From Hedera helix (taxonomy: Eukaryota > Streptophyta > Magnoliopsida > Apiales > Araliaceae), in the NCBI GenBank assembly GCA_947179155.2, contig OX359266.1, positions 12,848,098 to 12,912,097 on the forward strand: 64,000 nucleotides of DNA, read 5' to 3'. Shown piece by piece: positions 35,309 to 46,303 of this stretch. The translations under genes were made by a program, and so were the position numbers. The stretch's first letter is position 1. The number at the start of each line of letters is the position of its first letter. Under the pieces are notes generated by a model. It worked only from the letters and a program-made list of their open reading frames with translations, made no database searches and was not told the origin of the DNA.

Positions 35309-37039
35309 TCAACTTCGCAACTTAGATATGAACTTATCTACAATAGATTCCCAAGTGTCCACCCTCATTGGATTACTGCCAATAGGAATTCCCAAATAAA
35401 CCATAGGCAGTTTACCTACTTCACATCCAAAAAACGAAGCCATTTGTTTCATTTCTTGATCACCAATTCCAAAAGTATACAACTTGCATTTTTTTCTCAT
35501 TAATCTTCAACCCAGATACCTCTTGAAAATTCCATAACAGCACCTTAAAATTAACTAATTCCTTCATACTCCCTTCCCCAAATAAAATGGTATCATCTGC
35601 AAATTGTGCATGTGTTAAACTTGTTTTCAGATTTCCCACTGAAACCCCTTTATTTCTCCCCAACTCCACACTTCTAACAATCAACCCATGAAACATTTTT
35701 CCCACGATTAAAAATAAAAAAGGAGATAATGGATTCCCTTGTCCATGCCCTTTAAAAACCTAAAATTCTTTTATAAGAGATCCATTAATTAAAATAGAAG
35801 TTCTAGTTGAATTTAAACATTCTCTTATCCAATCTATAATTTTTTTTGGAACTCCCATTTCCTCCATACCCTTGAGCAAGAAAGACCATTCAACATTAAC
35901 ATATGCTTTCTTGAATTCCAGCTTTAATACTATCTCTGAGAAATTTTTCTTTTTCTTCATCACATCAAAAACTTTATTAACTAACAAGACTCCATCCAAC
36001 ATTTGTCTTCCACCAATGAAGGCCATTTGATTTTGAGCAATTATTTCCCCCCATGACATTCCTTAATCTGTTAGCTAACACTTTTGCAATGATTTTGTAC
36101 ATAGAATTAATCAAATCAATTGGTCTCAAATCATTTACAGTTTCCACCTTTCCCTTTTTAGGAATTAGAACAATAAAAGAGGAATTCAAACCTTTAGTGA
36201 TTCTGGCATTTTTGTGAAACTGCTGCATCATCTCCATGAAGTTCCCTTCCATGAAACTCCACGCCTTTTTGACAAAATTGAAGTTCAAGTTATCTGGACC
36301 AGGTGCTTTCGATCCCTCGCAGCCCTTGACTGCCTCCTTGATCTCCTCTTTGGTAAAACCTTGCTATAAATAATCTGCCTCAACCAACATTAATTTCTTC
36401 AACTTCAATTCCTTCAGCTCTAATTGAGATATTTGTTTGAACAAGTTTTCATAAAACTCAAAAAAGTTCCTGCTGAATCTTACTAGGATCTTCAGTCCAC
36501 ATCCCACCAAAACTAATTCCAGACAACGAATTTGTCCTTTTTCTCATCTTTGCATGTATATGGAAATATTTTTTATTTTTGTCGCCAACCTTAAGCCAAT
36601 TTACTCTTGATTTCTGCTTCCATTCCTTTTCAACTTCTAAATTTAATTTCCACAATTCTGCTTGAAGAGATCTTCTGGCCTTTACTTCCATTTTATTCCA
36701 TTCTCTTATTTCCAACTGCTCCTCTAATTTATCTATTTCCTTCTCAATCTCGCGTATTTTATCATTTACATTTACATTATTCTTCTTAAGCCAAATCTTC
36801 ATACAACCTTTCAAAATCTGAATCTTCTTCACTAATCTAAATCCTGCCCATCCTTCAACATTTGTTTTTATCCAAATCTCCTTACACATATCTATGAATC
36901 CATTTTGAGGAATCCATTTATCCAAAATCTTGAAAGGTTTTGGACCCAAATTTGTAACTTCATCACTGTTTAAAACCAGATAACAATGACCAGACAACAA
37001 TCTATGTTGACATTTCACTATTAGGCTCTTATAATCCAT
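35309..37039 (-). pseudogene. LINE ORF2 reverse transcriptase, broken
   Basis: Frames 37039-36458 (inter-domain, with RVNWLKVGDKNKKYFHIHAK), 36288-35977 (SSFIVLIPKKGKVETVNDLR, YKIIAKVLANRL), 36059-35760, 35705-35460 and 35500-35309 together give a non-LTR RT. The first catalytic block reads LKLEFKKAYVNVEW where the family has LKLDFxKAYDxVxW, so both aspartates are gone. The second block QFADDTILFGEG is intact. LPMVYLGIPIGSNP is the usual thumb motif. Dead by both frameshift and active-site loss. Confidence 0.88.
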
Positions 37040-37616
37040 AATCCAATTAGTGCTACATAAGAACCTATCTTATTTACTTCTTTTACCCCGATGACCATAC
37101 CACGAGAAAGATTTTCCACCCCGTGTTGGTTCAATTAGCTCTGTCTTAGTTATGAAAGAATTAAATCCTTTCATAGTCTTCCTTTTGACCTTAAAGTTCT
37201 TCCTTTCATCAATTGATCTGATAATGTTAACAGTTTCCTGCCACCACTATTGATTTCCCCCACCAGGTTATTATTTCATTTATTTGCCTCCATATTTCTA
37301 CCTTCAATTCATAAGTTTGAGGCCCATACACGTTGATGATCATTATTTTTTTTCTGTCTTTCTCCCAAATCCCCCATATTACCACCTAATTTCTATGAGC
37401 CACACCTTCGTACATACTAAAGAGATTGCAGCACACTGAAAGCTTTTTCATTCCATTCACATCCTAAATCTTCCTTATCATTTGTTTGCCACAATTCTCC
37501 ATCTTTGTTTCCTGTAGTAACACAATATAAGCTTTCTCTTCTCTTATTACTTCATTCACCATTTTACATTTAACTCCACTGTTAACCCCCCTGACATTCC
37601 AGCTTATGATGATCAT
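36985..37616 (-). pseudogene. LINE ORF2 N-terminus: APE-type endonuclease, broken
   Basis: The ATG at 37616 opens with IIISWNVRGVNSGVKCKMV and reaches IVLLQETKM, the first two blocks of the apurinic-type endonuclease. Stops follow. The last catalytic block near 36990 reads LLSGHCYLVLNSDE, where the family has Ser-Asp-His; the catalytic Asp is Gly. This domain nicks target DNA to prime reverse transcription; this copy would be inactive. Confidence 0.75.
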
Positions 37617-38443
37617 GTCTGCTCAGATTCTTCAGAATACTCATCCCCACTTGTTTGATTGCTTATCTTAACTTGATGCACCCCTTTGAGCAATTTTTGA
37701 AATACCTCTCTGATAGCCCCTTCCTTTTCAGAATTGTGTATTTTTACTCTGAGTTATTTGCTAAAAGTCAACGCGTCCTCTACATCCTCTTCTTGTCTAG
37801 CTGCAATGTTCTTCTTCTAGTGTAAACTGATTCTATCTATTCCTTTTTCTTTTCTCTTCTTGTGTTTTTTATTTTTCCTTGTTTTAATTTTTTTTCCAAT
37901 TCCCAATCTCCGACAAGTTTTTGTCCATTATTTCCTTTCATTGAATCTCCACAAATCTCCACATTATCTCTGAATTCAGAAAATTCTTCACATAAGCAGT
38001 TACTATTTTGGCAATTCCCAATATTTTCCTTTTCAATGTGTACCATAATATTACTTTCCAGTTGTATGTATTCCCCCCATATTCTCACTATCCTTCATTT
38101 TGACACAATCTTTTTTGTTATTCCTCATCACCTCATTAACTATAGCACATTTACTATTTGAATTCAAAAAATATAACTCTTCAGCTTCTTTGTAAAATTC
38201 ACCTTCCTTGTCCCCATCAGATATCTTTTCCCCTTCTTACTCTTCAACTTCCCCCAATTTCTTCAGTGATTGCATCTCTGAATTGTACCGTCGTTCATCC
38301 ACCGTGTCTGAATTCGTACTCCATTCTTCACATTCTCTCATCTTTTATGAAGACAACATCCCAGCATTATGCCGTCGTTCCTCCGCCATATCTGTGTCAT
38401 TGCCCCATTCTTCCACTTTAACTCCTTTAGTTATTTTGATTAC

Positions 38444-38945
38444 CTATCTATTCTCCCAAAATTTTAGTATTATGGAATCTTCAATATTCTCCATGAGATC
38501 AGTCAAGTTCAAAAATTTTGCTTCCTCCACCTGCTTAAATTTTGCAGTATCTTCATCTAAGCACACAAATACTCCCCAATTATTTGCCATGTTCTTCATT
38601 GTCGTAATTGACCATAGTGATAATGGTATCCCCTTTGCTTTAATCCATACTAATCTTTTCTGCTCCTTCTCAAACTCCTCTAGGCTTTTTATTTTCACTA
38701 CAAACCCATCAAGTCTTCATTGTGCTTTCATCATCCTCCTGATTGGTCACCATGATTAATGCATTTTCCCCATATCTTGAGAAACTCTCCACCTCTATTA
38801 TAAGATCCTCCATTATGCCAGCCATTTCCTTGCAGCTCATGACAATTTTTGTAATGATAACCCAATATCTTCTCATGTGCATTTTGACATCTATGTTCTC
38901 TGCCCCCTCAATTATCCAATATATATCTTTTTCGACAATAATTTT
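38444..38945 (-). pseudogene. LINE ORF1 remnant (DUF4283-like)
   Basis: The frame 38698-38444 reads KEQKRLVWIKAKGIPLSLWS, then NMANNWGVFVCLDEDT. This is the RLVW-x-GIPL-W and W-G-x-x-x-x-x-D-x-x-T pattern of the plant LINE/retroelement domain annotated DUF4283 plus zinc-knuckle. The sequence upstream (38945-38700) continues in broken frames. ORF1 protein normally binds LINE RNA. The N-terminus is probably missing because the insertion is 5'-truncated. Confidence 0.65.
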
Positions 38946-38970
38946 GTTAATTTAGGTTTCATCAAATATT

Positions 38971-41107
38971 ATCTTTCTGAATCATTGAATTGAATAACTA
39001 AATACTTTAAAATTTTAAATAGAAAATTAAACAATAAAATAATACAAAATATACCAAAATAAGCTCTTATTTCTAATCAATTCAAATGTTAGAGTCAGTA
39101 CGAAAAGATATGTAAGTGTATTATAATCCAATTCAAATTATAGTTCCTAAAGCCAAGTTTCTTTATTTTTTGTGAACACCTGTATTATATATATGAAGTG
39201 ATATTTTTATAAGTTTTTTTTGATATTTTTACAAGTAAATTGTCGCTAAATACCTATATTGATGGTCAAAACATAAACATATAACGACACTTTTCATGTG
39301 AAAATATTAATTTCCATTATATATAGGTCTCTTTCATCATCTCATTATATTGTATATAGAGTCTAGAAATGTCATTCTCGTCATTATCCTCTTCCTATTG
39401 AGGTAATTTGGTACTTGAAGATATATTTTATAAATTGGATTAAAAGTAATTGATGTGACTAACTTAATTTTAATTAATATAATTTTAATTATCATAAATT
39501 ATTTAACAGTATAACTAATTATATAATGTGTTATTTTTAAAATTATGTGTTTAATTATTTGTACTTCTATTAGTCCTTACTATTCATATAATATGTAACA
39601 TAAATTGTATGATCATTATCTGTGCACATTTATGATATTTCTTTAGGGGTCCAAATTATAATTCTTACCTTTATCTATCACCTCAAAAGCGATTTAATTA
39701 AACACTACATCTCTCTTCAGTACCTATATATAAAAAAGTCGTAAGGCGATCATAATTTGAGTTAACTCTTAGTTAGTCGTTTGAGTTGTAACTAAGTTTT
39801 TGGGTTTGGCCATAAAGTCGAAGAATCGTTTCTTCTTAAATCCAAAACTCTTCACCAAGCTTTTCTATTAACAATTCTCTTATTTTATCTCCTTCCTCAC
39901 AGCTCCACCATAGCTGTAGTTTCTGTGTTTGAACAATTCCAATCTCGAACAACCAATACCAAGAACATATTCAACAAGTCCACTCTCAATTCTTGAGAAA
40001 ACTCACTCATAAAATTCCAAAACACCCAATAATAAATGTTAATGTATAGATTTATGTAATCTTACGATTTTGATTATTTTATTTGTTTTGTGTAGCTCTG
40101 CTTCAGAATGATGATTGAGCTTACAAGGTGAATTATTTCGATCATTTCATTGGTTTAATGCAATGTTATATAATTGTATCACTGTTCATTGTGAGATATT
40201 TGGGTTTGATTTTAATTTTTTAATAATGGAGTTTTGATTCAAAAGTTGATTAGGGATATGCTTGAGGATTTGTCTTTGGCAGTGATGAAATGCGTGGAGG
40301 CTCTAAGAAAATTTAGATATATTATGTATATTCCAATCAATGTTATGTATATTGTATGATGCAAGTGTTATAATGTAAATTTTGGTAATTATATCCTAAT
40401 CATACTAATACTAATATAATATATATAAAAAATAGTGAACCCTTAATTAATTAGTAGTTAACTTATGTAGTCGTTTGAGTTGCAACGGAGTTTTTTGGGT
40501 TTGGTCATAAGGTGGAAGAATTGTTCCTTCCCAAATTTAAAACTCTTCTCCGCCACATATATAGATAGATAGGTAAAAGAAGATTCAAACTAGCCCATGT
40601 ATTACACTAGTTATCAACTAGTTATTTATAACTCCCCATTCACGTTTTTCTTATAAACTAGATATAATTCACAATATATTTCTTATATATTAGTTAAATT
40701 AAATGATACAAACATATATTATTTTATTTTTTGTAAAAATATTTTAAAAAGATATATCTTTAATTATGAGAAGGAGAGAGTAGAATTTTGATTAAACTAT
40801 TTTTAGAATATATATAGACTCCTGCATTGATTATATACTTATTCACAAAAAGATATATTTTATATTAAACATATAATATGGTTAGATCACTTGCAATTAA
40901 CACATTATCAACATGAATTTATATGATTACTCTTTTAAGTGACGTGATAAAAATTATAATGTATATATTTTTAATTAAAAAAGATTTTTCTACTTTTACA
41001 TCTATTTGATATTAATATTTGTGGCACACACTTTGTGTGCACAATTGAAATAAATAAATAAATTTAAAATAAAAATTATAAAATATGAGTAAAAAATTAT
41101 AGGAGAG
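38971..41107. other. AT-rich intergenic DNA with a 100-bp direct repeat
   Basis: No gene is supported. Two related blocks of about 100 bp, at about 39758-39862 and 40455-40558, share TAGTCGTTTGAGTTG, TTTTTGGGTTTGG and AAAACTCTTC. Between them is an exon-like sequence: a TTTTGTGTAG acceptor, CTCTGCTTCAGAATGATGAT..., then AAGGTGAATT at about 40096-40132. This may be a captured or decayed gene 5' end. The rest is AT-rich with no visible structure. Confidence 0.5.
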
Positions 41108-41115
41108 ATTGTAGG

Positions 41116-41551
41116 TGCAGTTTTCAGACCTAGACTGGTCATCAGACCGAAAAAGGTATCGGGTAGATGTATCACTCGTTCAACCAGTAGTCGAACTGTT
41201 GTTAAACCGTCGATGTCATAAATACATAAAAAAATATTACTAATAATTAATAAAAATTTAAAATATTTAATTTTCTGTAATCTAAAATATAGTGAAATTA
41301 TGTTACAATAGTATTAAACATACTTAATTTTAAAAATAAAAATATTTTTGTATTAAAAAATACTTAAAAACTAGTTCACTAGGTCTACTTAATTGATTTT
41401 ACTGGTTGAACCATTGGTCCGATCAGTGGTCAACTGGTTCAATCTAGGTTTTGACTAAAACCAGTTCTCTGGGCCAAATTGGACCGGAGTGTCAATCAAT
41501 TCCGATTTTAATAGATTTAACCGTCGGTTCGGTTCGATTTTCAAAACCATT
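41116..41551. mobile_element. hAT-type MITE with exact 8-bp TSD
   Basis: A 436-bp element flanked by ATTGTAGG at 41108-41115 and 41552-41559. The ends are weakly inverted (GCAGTTTTCAGACC against TGGTTTTGAAAATC on the other strand). The interior has many ACTGGTTGAACC/GGTTCGGTTCG words. No coding capacity. Confidence 0.75.
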
Positions 41552-42779
41552 ATTGTAGGCATATAAGAGGAGGGAAACAAATTAGATGTGACAGAAATTT
41601 AAGAGAGAATTATTTTTATTACTCTTCCTTTTTTAAATAAATATATTTTTTATATTAATATATATTATTAATTAATTTATCTTGAATAAAATAAAATAAA
41701 TTATATGTTACATATTTTGCACGGAATATCATGCTAATTCACTTAACTAGAGTTTTTAAAAATATGTGAGCCTTCACATACAGACCCACTGTAACTATAG
41801 AATATCCGACTACTCTGTTGACAGGGGCGGATCTAGAATTTTGTCCCAGCAGGGGCGGATTTTAATTTTTTTTTAAATAAATAAATAAAATTTGAATTAA
41901 TCTTAATATTAATTAAATCTTTTTGTTTCATCGACTCGGATGAATTGTGATGTCAATGATTCAGTTTTGGAATATTTAAATTTTGCAAACATATCATGAA
42001 TGCCTAAATTAATCAATATGCAATTAACAATCCCAAACAATCTACTAATTTATGCAAAATCCAAACTAAAAAAAAATATCACAATAAAAATATGAGTTAA
42101 GACTCAAGAGACAAATTAAAAACTTACTTGTCATAATTCAATTTGAATGATTCCCGAAAAGATATAATTTTAACCGTCCAATATTAATGTTTTCTCAAAT
42201 TTTTAAACCAAATTTGCTTTCTATATTTTTAAGGCAAAACATATCAAAATCAACCCACAATTAATTGGGAAAACAAATACTTGGATTTAGGTACCCAGAA
42301 TCATAATACCCCAGAAAAAAAAATATTTATAACTAAAATACAATTAACTTGGGAAACAAATACTTGAAGCTAGGTACCCAGAAGCAGAAAATTCCAGAAA
42401 AAACCAGATATTTATGAACTTAAACACAATTAATTGAGTAAAAAATATAGGAGCCCAGTGCCCAGAAGAAAAATATTGGAGCCCAGTCTTCAGTGCCCAA
42501 AAGAGAAAACCTCAGGAAGATAAGATTTTTATGAACTAATATACAGTTATACAAATTTAAAGTCATTTAATAGCTTAAAATGAGGAAAATTATTAATCTC
42601 AAATTTTTAATAGGATTATATAATCCTACATAAATAATTTTAGAAATAATAAAAAAATAGTCCATAAAAATATTTAAAAGATTATTAATCACCTATTATG
42701 AAATAAAATAATTTGAAATAGTATTAAATTAATATAAATATATTTTTTTATAAATAAACATAAATATAAAGAATTCAGT

Positions 42780-43220
42780 CTCTGTAATTGCTTGCCACGT
42801 GAAAGAAATAAAGAATAGTACGAAATGAAAGGCAAAAAATAATTTGAAGTAAAAAAAAAGAGCACACATGCCCAAGGCACCTACAACAGTCTCACTCAGC
42901 TGCACACTACCCAAAGACAAAAGCATAGAAGCTTGAACCACATGGCACGTGTAACCAAAACATCTTCAGCAATAAAAAATATCTCACCAAAAGTCACCAA
43001 AAACCTCCCAATTGCTTTTGCCTGCTGACGTGGCTCTCCCACCTGGTTAAACTACATCACAACAAACCAAATACAACCACCACTCTCTCCATCCTGGAAT
43101 TCGGAGCCCCAAAATCCCCAACCCATATCATCCAATCCAACTCACTGACTGGCCCAAGTCCCTAAATCACTGGATTAATAGTCGCTCTCTAAAGTTATTT
43201 TCTTCGATAACGGAAGACTA
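42780..43220 (+). promoter_or_regulatory. Captured promoter and 5' UTR upstream of the CDF fragment
   Basis: Two G-boxes CACGTG (42796-42801 and 42946-42951), an exact evening element AAAATATCT (42976-42984), AAAAGTC Dof-type sites (near 42990 and 43330) and a TGACGTGG core (near 43026-43033). A C-rich leader CCACCACTCTCTCCATCC follows and leads to the ATG. These are elements expected of a clock- and light-regulated CDF promoter, in the right order before the CDF codons. Promoter activity is inferred. Confidence 0.6.
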
Positions 43221-43322
43221 ATGTCGGAAGTGAAAGATCCTGCAATTAAGCTCTTTGGAAAGACGATCCAGTTGCCGGAGATTGTGGCGCAGGCGGTGGT
43301 TTCTACCGAAATAACTCAGTAA
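43221..43322 (+). pseudogene. Captured first-exon fragment of a CDF-type Dof transcription factor gene
   Basis: The ATG at 43221 encodes 33 residues beginning MSEVKDPAIKLFGKTIQLPE, then stops (TAA 43320-43322) shortly before the transposon end. The DPAIKLFG-(K/R)TI motif near the N-terminus is characteristic of CYCLING DOF FACTORs, repressors of flowering-time genes. The Dof zinc finger and the GI/FKF1-interaction regions are absent, so no DNA-binding factor is made. A short peptide from this start would carry the N-terminal motif (in the family, the TOPLESS-recruiting part, as I recall) followed by about 13 further residues. Identification rests on the motif alone. Confidence 0.8.
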
Positions 43323-43389
43323 CTCACCAAAAGTCAGCGGAGGCAGCTGCCTCCGCTGCCCTCCATGTAGATCCGCCCCTGTCTGTTGA

Positions 43390-44560
43390 AACCAAAATTA
43401 TTTAATAATTAATAATCAAAATAAATAAAGTAAAGCTCTGGGTAGCACTAAAAACACTAGGTTCGAATGGCCATTCTCCATTTAATAAAAATATAAAATC
43501 AAGGATAAAATAATTATCATAATGAAACTTCTAGTCTATAGGATGTACACACGTATACACATTAATAACGTAAGAGATTCTTTCTAATCTAGAAGATTGT
43601 AACCCATTTTAAAATTAGTGATATATGTAGTTGTTAATTGTCTATGTCAGCTTCAAATCTGTCAAATTGATCTTATGCTCCCATCATTTTTTTCTCTCTC
43701 TAAGAAATGTTCTGTCATTACTTCTAAAACTATTCTTTTGTGTATATGTTAATTATATACACAAATAGGTTATGTCAATAAAACTCATAATATTCGTAAT
43801 ATAAGATGTTGTTATCGATGAAATTATTGCATATTACCTGACTTTGAATTAGAAATAATTGTATAAAAATAATGTAAAAGTATACAAAGAAATTTAATTT
43901 GAGGGAGGGGGAGAATTTGGGGTTCCTATCCGGGGCAAAGTAGGTATGATGTATGATTTTTTGGAATGAATCATGTATGGTGAAAAATAACACATTGGCA
44001 GGACATGAATGGGATACGGTCCTGTAGATCATACTAGCCCCATTGTCAGGCCAATGTTTATTACACCTTTCCATCGCAAAATAATAATATATCATTTACA
44101 ATTTTTTTAAATATTAATAATGTAATTTTGATCCACGTTTATAATTAAAATTATTAAGTTGTTAGTTTAATAATAATAATAATATAATAATAAGAAAATG
44201 ATAATAAACTTGAGGGAATTTACGTTATTTTATACTAACATTAGTAAAAAGATGACTATTGTAAGTCCAGGATTAATTATTGAGGGTGAGTTAGAGAGAA
44301 GAAAAATCCACGAAGGCATGAATAAGCTGAGTAAAAAAAGCTGTGGGGAGGAAAACATGTGAAAATAACAGTAGCAATAGGTAGAATAGGTAGAATTATG
44401 TTTCTCTTTTTTAAATATTTATCTAGAGTATTCGTGTTATTTATATTATGATATGTTTGTCAACTCTTGACTGGTATATATAGAAGATAGGAGTCTTAGG
44501 CTATGTGGCCCGATAAAGTTATGCCACGTGGTTAAGCATGTTCTTTACTTAAAGCCATTC
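43390..44560. other. Intergenic DNA, no supported gene
   Basis: AT-rich, with an (AAT/ATA)n patch near 44168-44215. The minus frame 43775-44095 (106 residues) has no recognised motif. Confidence 0.6.
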
Positions 44561-46303
44561 AAGTTCAGTGCGCGTAGGGGGATTCACCCTCTTGACATTT
44601 CTGTTTCCCTATCCACCAAGTCAAACTCTTAGTTAGATTTTCCATTATTATACCCTAGGCATTCTAATGCCCCCTGTCGGGAGCCCCAAGAAACATTAGG
44701 AGTCTTCGTTATAGGTGTTCTTTACCATGTATACAAACGCATTCAAGATGCCAAGGAAGAGGTCTATGTGGCCAAGTTGTGAGGCCCACGTGGCCCATTT
44801 TGTAAGGCAAATGTGGCTGAGTCATGAGGCCTATATGGCCTAATTCGTAAGGCCCGCGTGAGGGCCACATGGCAATACCCATCAGGCACATGTTGCCGAG
44901 CTGCATGGGGCCCTCGTGCGTGGGGTCTTCGCATAATGCCCAAATGGTCTCAAGTGCTTACGTGGTGGATTTGAGCCCACATTTTCCCCCTGTACGAAAG
45001 CCCACTCCGAGAAAGGGTTTCATGCAACATTTAAGCTGCGATTGTTTAAGTTTTTTTCCGGCTAAGTAGGAACGCCTTTATTGCACTAGCATTATGTTCT
45101 TGTCATTGTCTGTTAATGACGTGCCTTAAAGGAGCTAATAAGGTCATGGCCATGTCGAGATGGACGAGTACCCCTTCTTTTACAACGAGTATGCTTTTTG
45201 TTTATCCTTGCTAGGGGTGGGGGGTGGGGTCACCCTCTCGGCATTTCTGTTTCCCTAACCACTAAGCTAAACTCTTAGTTAGATATTCCGTTATTATACC
45301 TCAGGCATTCTAAGGCCCTCTGCCGAGAGCCCCAGGAAACATAGGGAATCTTCGTTATAGGTGTTCTTTACCATGTGTACAAACGCATTCCAGATGTCAA
45401 GAAAGAGATCTATGTGGTCAAGTTATGAGGCCCATGTGGCCCATTTTGTAAGGCACGTGTGGCTGGTCACGAAGCCTAGATGGCCTAATCCGTAAGGCTC
45501 GTGTGAGGGCCACGTGGCTATACCCATGAGGTATGTGTTGCCGAGCTGCATGGGGACCTCGTGCATGGGGTCTACGCGCAATGCCCAAATGGTCTCAAGC
45601 ATTTACACGGTGGATCTGAGCCCACATTTTGTCCCTTGTACGAAAGCCCACTCTAAGAAAAGGTTTCATGCAACATTTCAGCTGCAATTGTTTAAGTTTT
45701 TTTTAGGTTAAGTAGGAACTCCTTCCTTGCACTAGCATTATGTCCTTGTCATTGTCTATTAATGACGTGCCTTGAAAGAGCTAATAGGGACATGCCCGTA
45801 TCGAGAGGGACAAATACCTTTTCTTTTACAACGAGTATGCTTTGTGTTTATCCTTGCTGGGGGGGGGGGGGGGGTCACCTTCTTGGCATTTCTGTTTCCC
45901 TAACCACCAAGCCAAACTCTTAGTTAGATATCCCATTATTATACCCCAGGCATTCTAAGGCCCTCTGTCGGGAGCCCCAGGAAGTGTTGAGAGTCTTCAT
46001 TATAGGTGTTCTTTACCATGTGTACAAACGCATTAAAGATATCAAGAAAGAGGTCTATGTAGCCGAGCTGTGAGGCCCACATGACCCATTTTGTAAGGCA
46101 CATGTGGCTGAGTTGCGAGGTCCATATGGCCTAATCTGCAAGGCTCGCGTGAAGGTCACGTGGCTATACCCATGAGGTATATGTTGTCGAGCTGCATGGG
46201 GTCCTCGTGCGTGGGGTCTATGCGCGATGCCCAAATGGTCTTAAGCGCTGACGCGGTGGATCTTAGCCCACATTTTCCCCCTTGTGTAAAAGCCCACTCT
46301 GAG
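44560..46303 (+). repeat. Tandem array of 645-bp units, left part
   Basis: Units begin at a G-rich tract followed by CACCYTCTYGGCATTTCTG (anchors near 44586, 45227 and 45876). They include CCAAACTCTTAGTTAGAT, GTGTACAAACGCATT, a GGCCCAYRTGGCC-rich block, GCATGGGGTCCTCGTGCGTG and AGGGTTTCATGCAACATTT. Spacing is about 645 bp. The third unit is cut at 46303 by the Athila insertion and resumes at 53607. No protein is conserved across units; its nature (satellite or retroelement-derived tandem) is unknown to me. Confidence 0.88.
45859..45874 (+). repeat. G16 run at a 645-bp unit junction
   Basis: The same place in other units reads AGGGGG (about 44576), AGGGGTGGGGGGTGGGG (about 45215) and G14 (53815-53828). 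The tract is therefore length-variable between copies. Confidence 0.95.

Larger units (their letters stand above)
30067..38960 (-). mobile_element. L1-type LINE, 5'-truncated, interrupted by a solo LTR
   Basis: The minus-strand element runs from an ORF1 remnant (38.9 kb) through endonuclease, RT and the C-terminal region. Its poly(A) appears as T10 at 30074-30083. ATCAAATATT flanks both ends (30057-30066 and 38961-38970), the target duplication. Without the 3.36-kb solo LTR at 30295-33651 and its duplicated 5 bp the element is about 5.5 kb. ORFs are broken by stops and frameshifts. Known: plant L1 LINEs encode an RNA-binding ORF1 and an ORF2 with APE-type endonuclease and RT. Confidence 0.85.
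41822..43381 (+). mobile_element. Non-autonomous hAT element carrying a captured CDF gene fragment (Pack-hAT)
   Basis: 1560 bp with perfect 14-bp terminal inverted repeats CAGGGGCGGATCTA and an exact 8-bp target duplication TCTGTTGA (41814-41821 and 43382-43389). No transposase is encoded. The left part shares ACTTGTCAT-RTTCAATTTGAATGATT with the element at 61447-62675. The right part (about 42780-43322) looks like a host promoter, 5' UTR and first codons of a CYCLING DOF FACTOR-like gene in plus orientation. Capture of gene pieces is known for Pack-MULEs and, less often, hATs. Confidence 0.85.
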
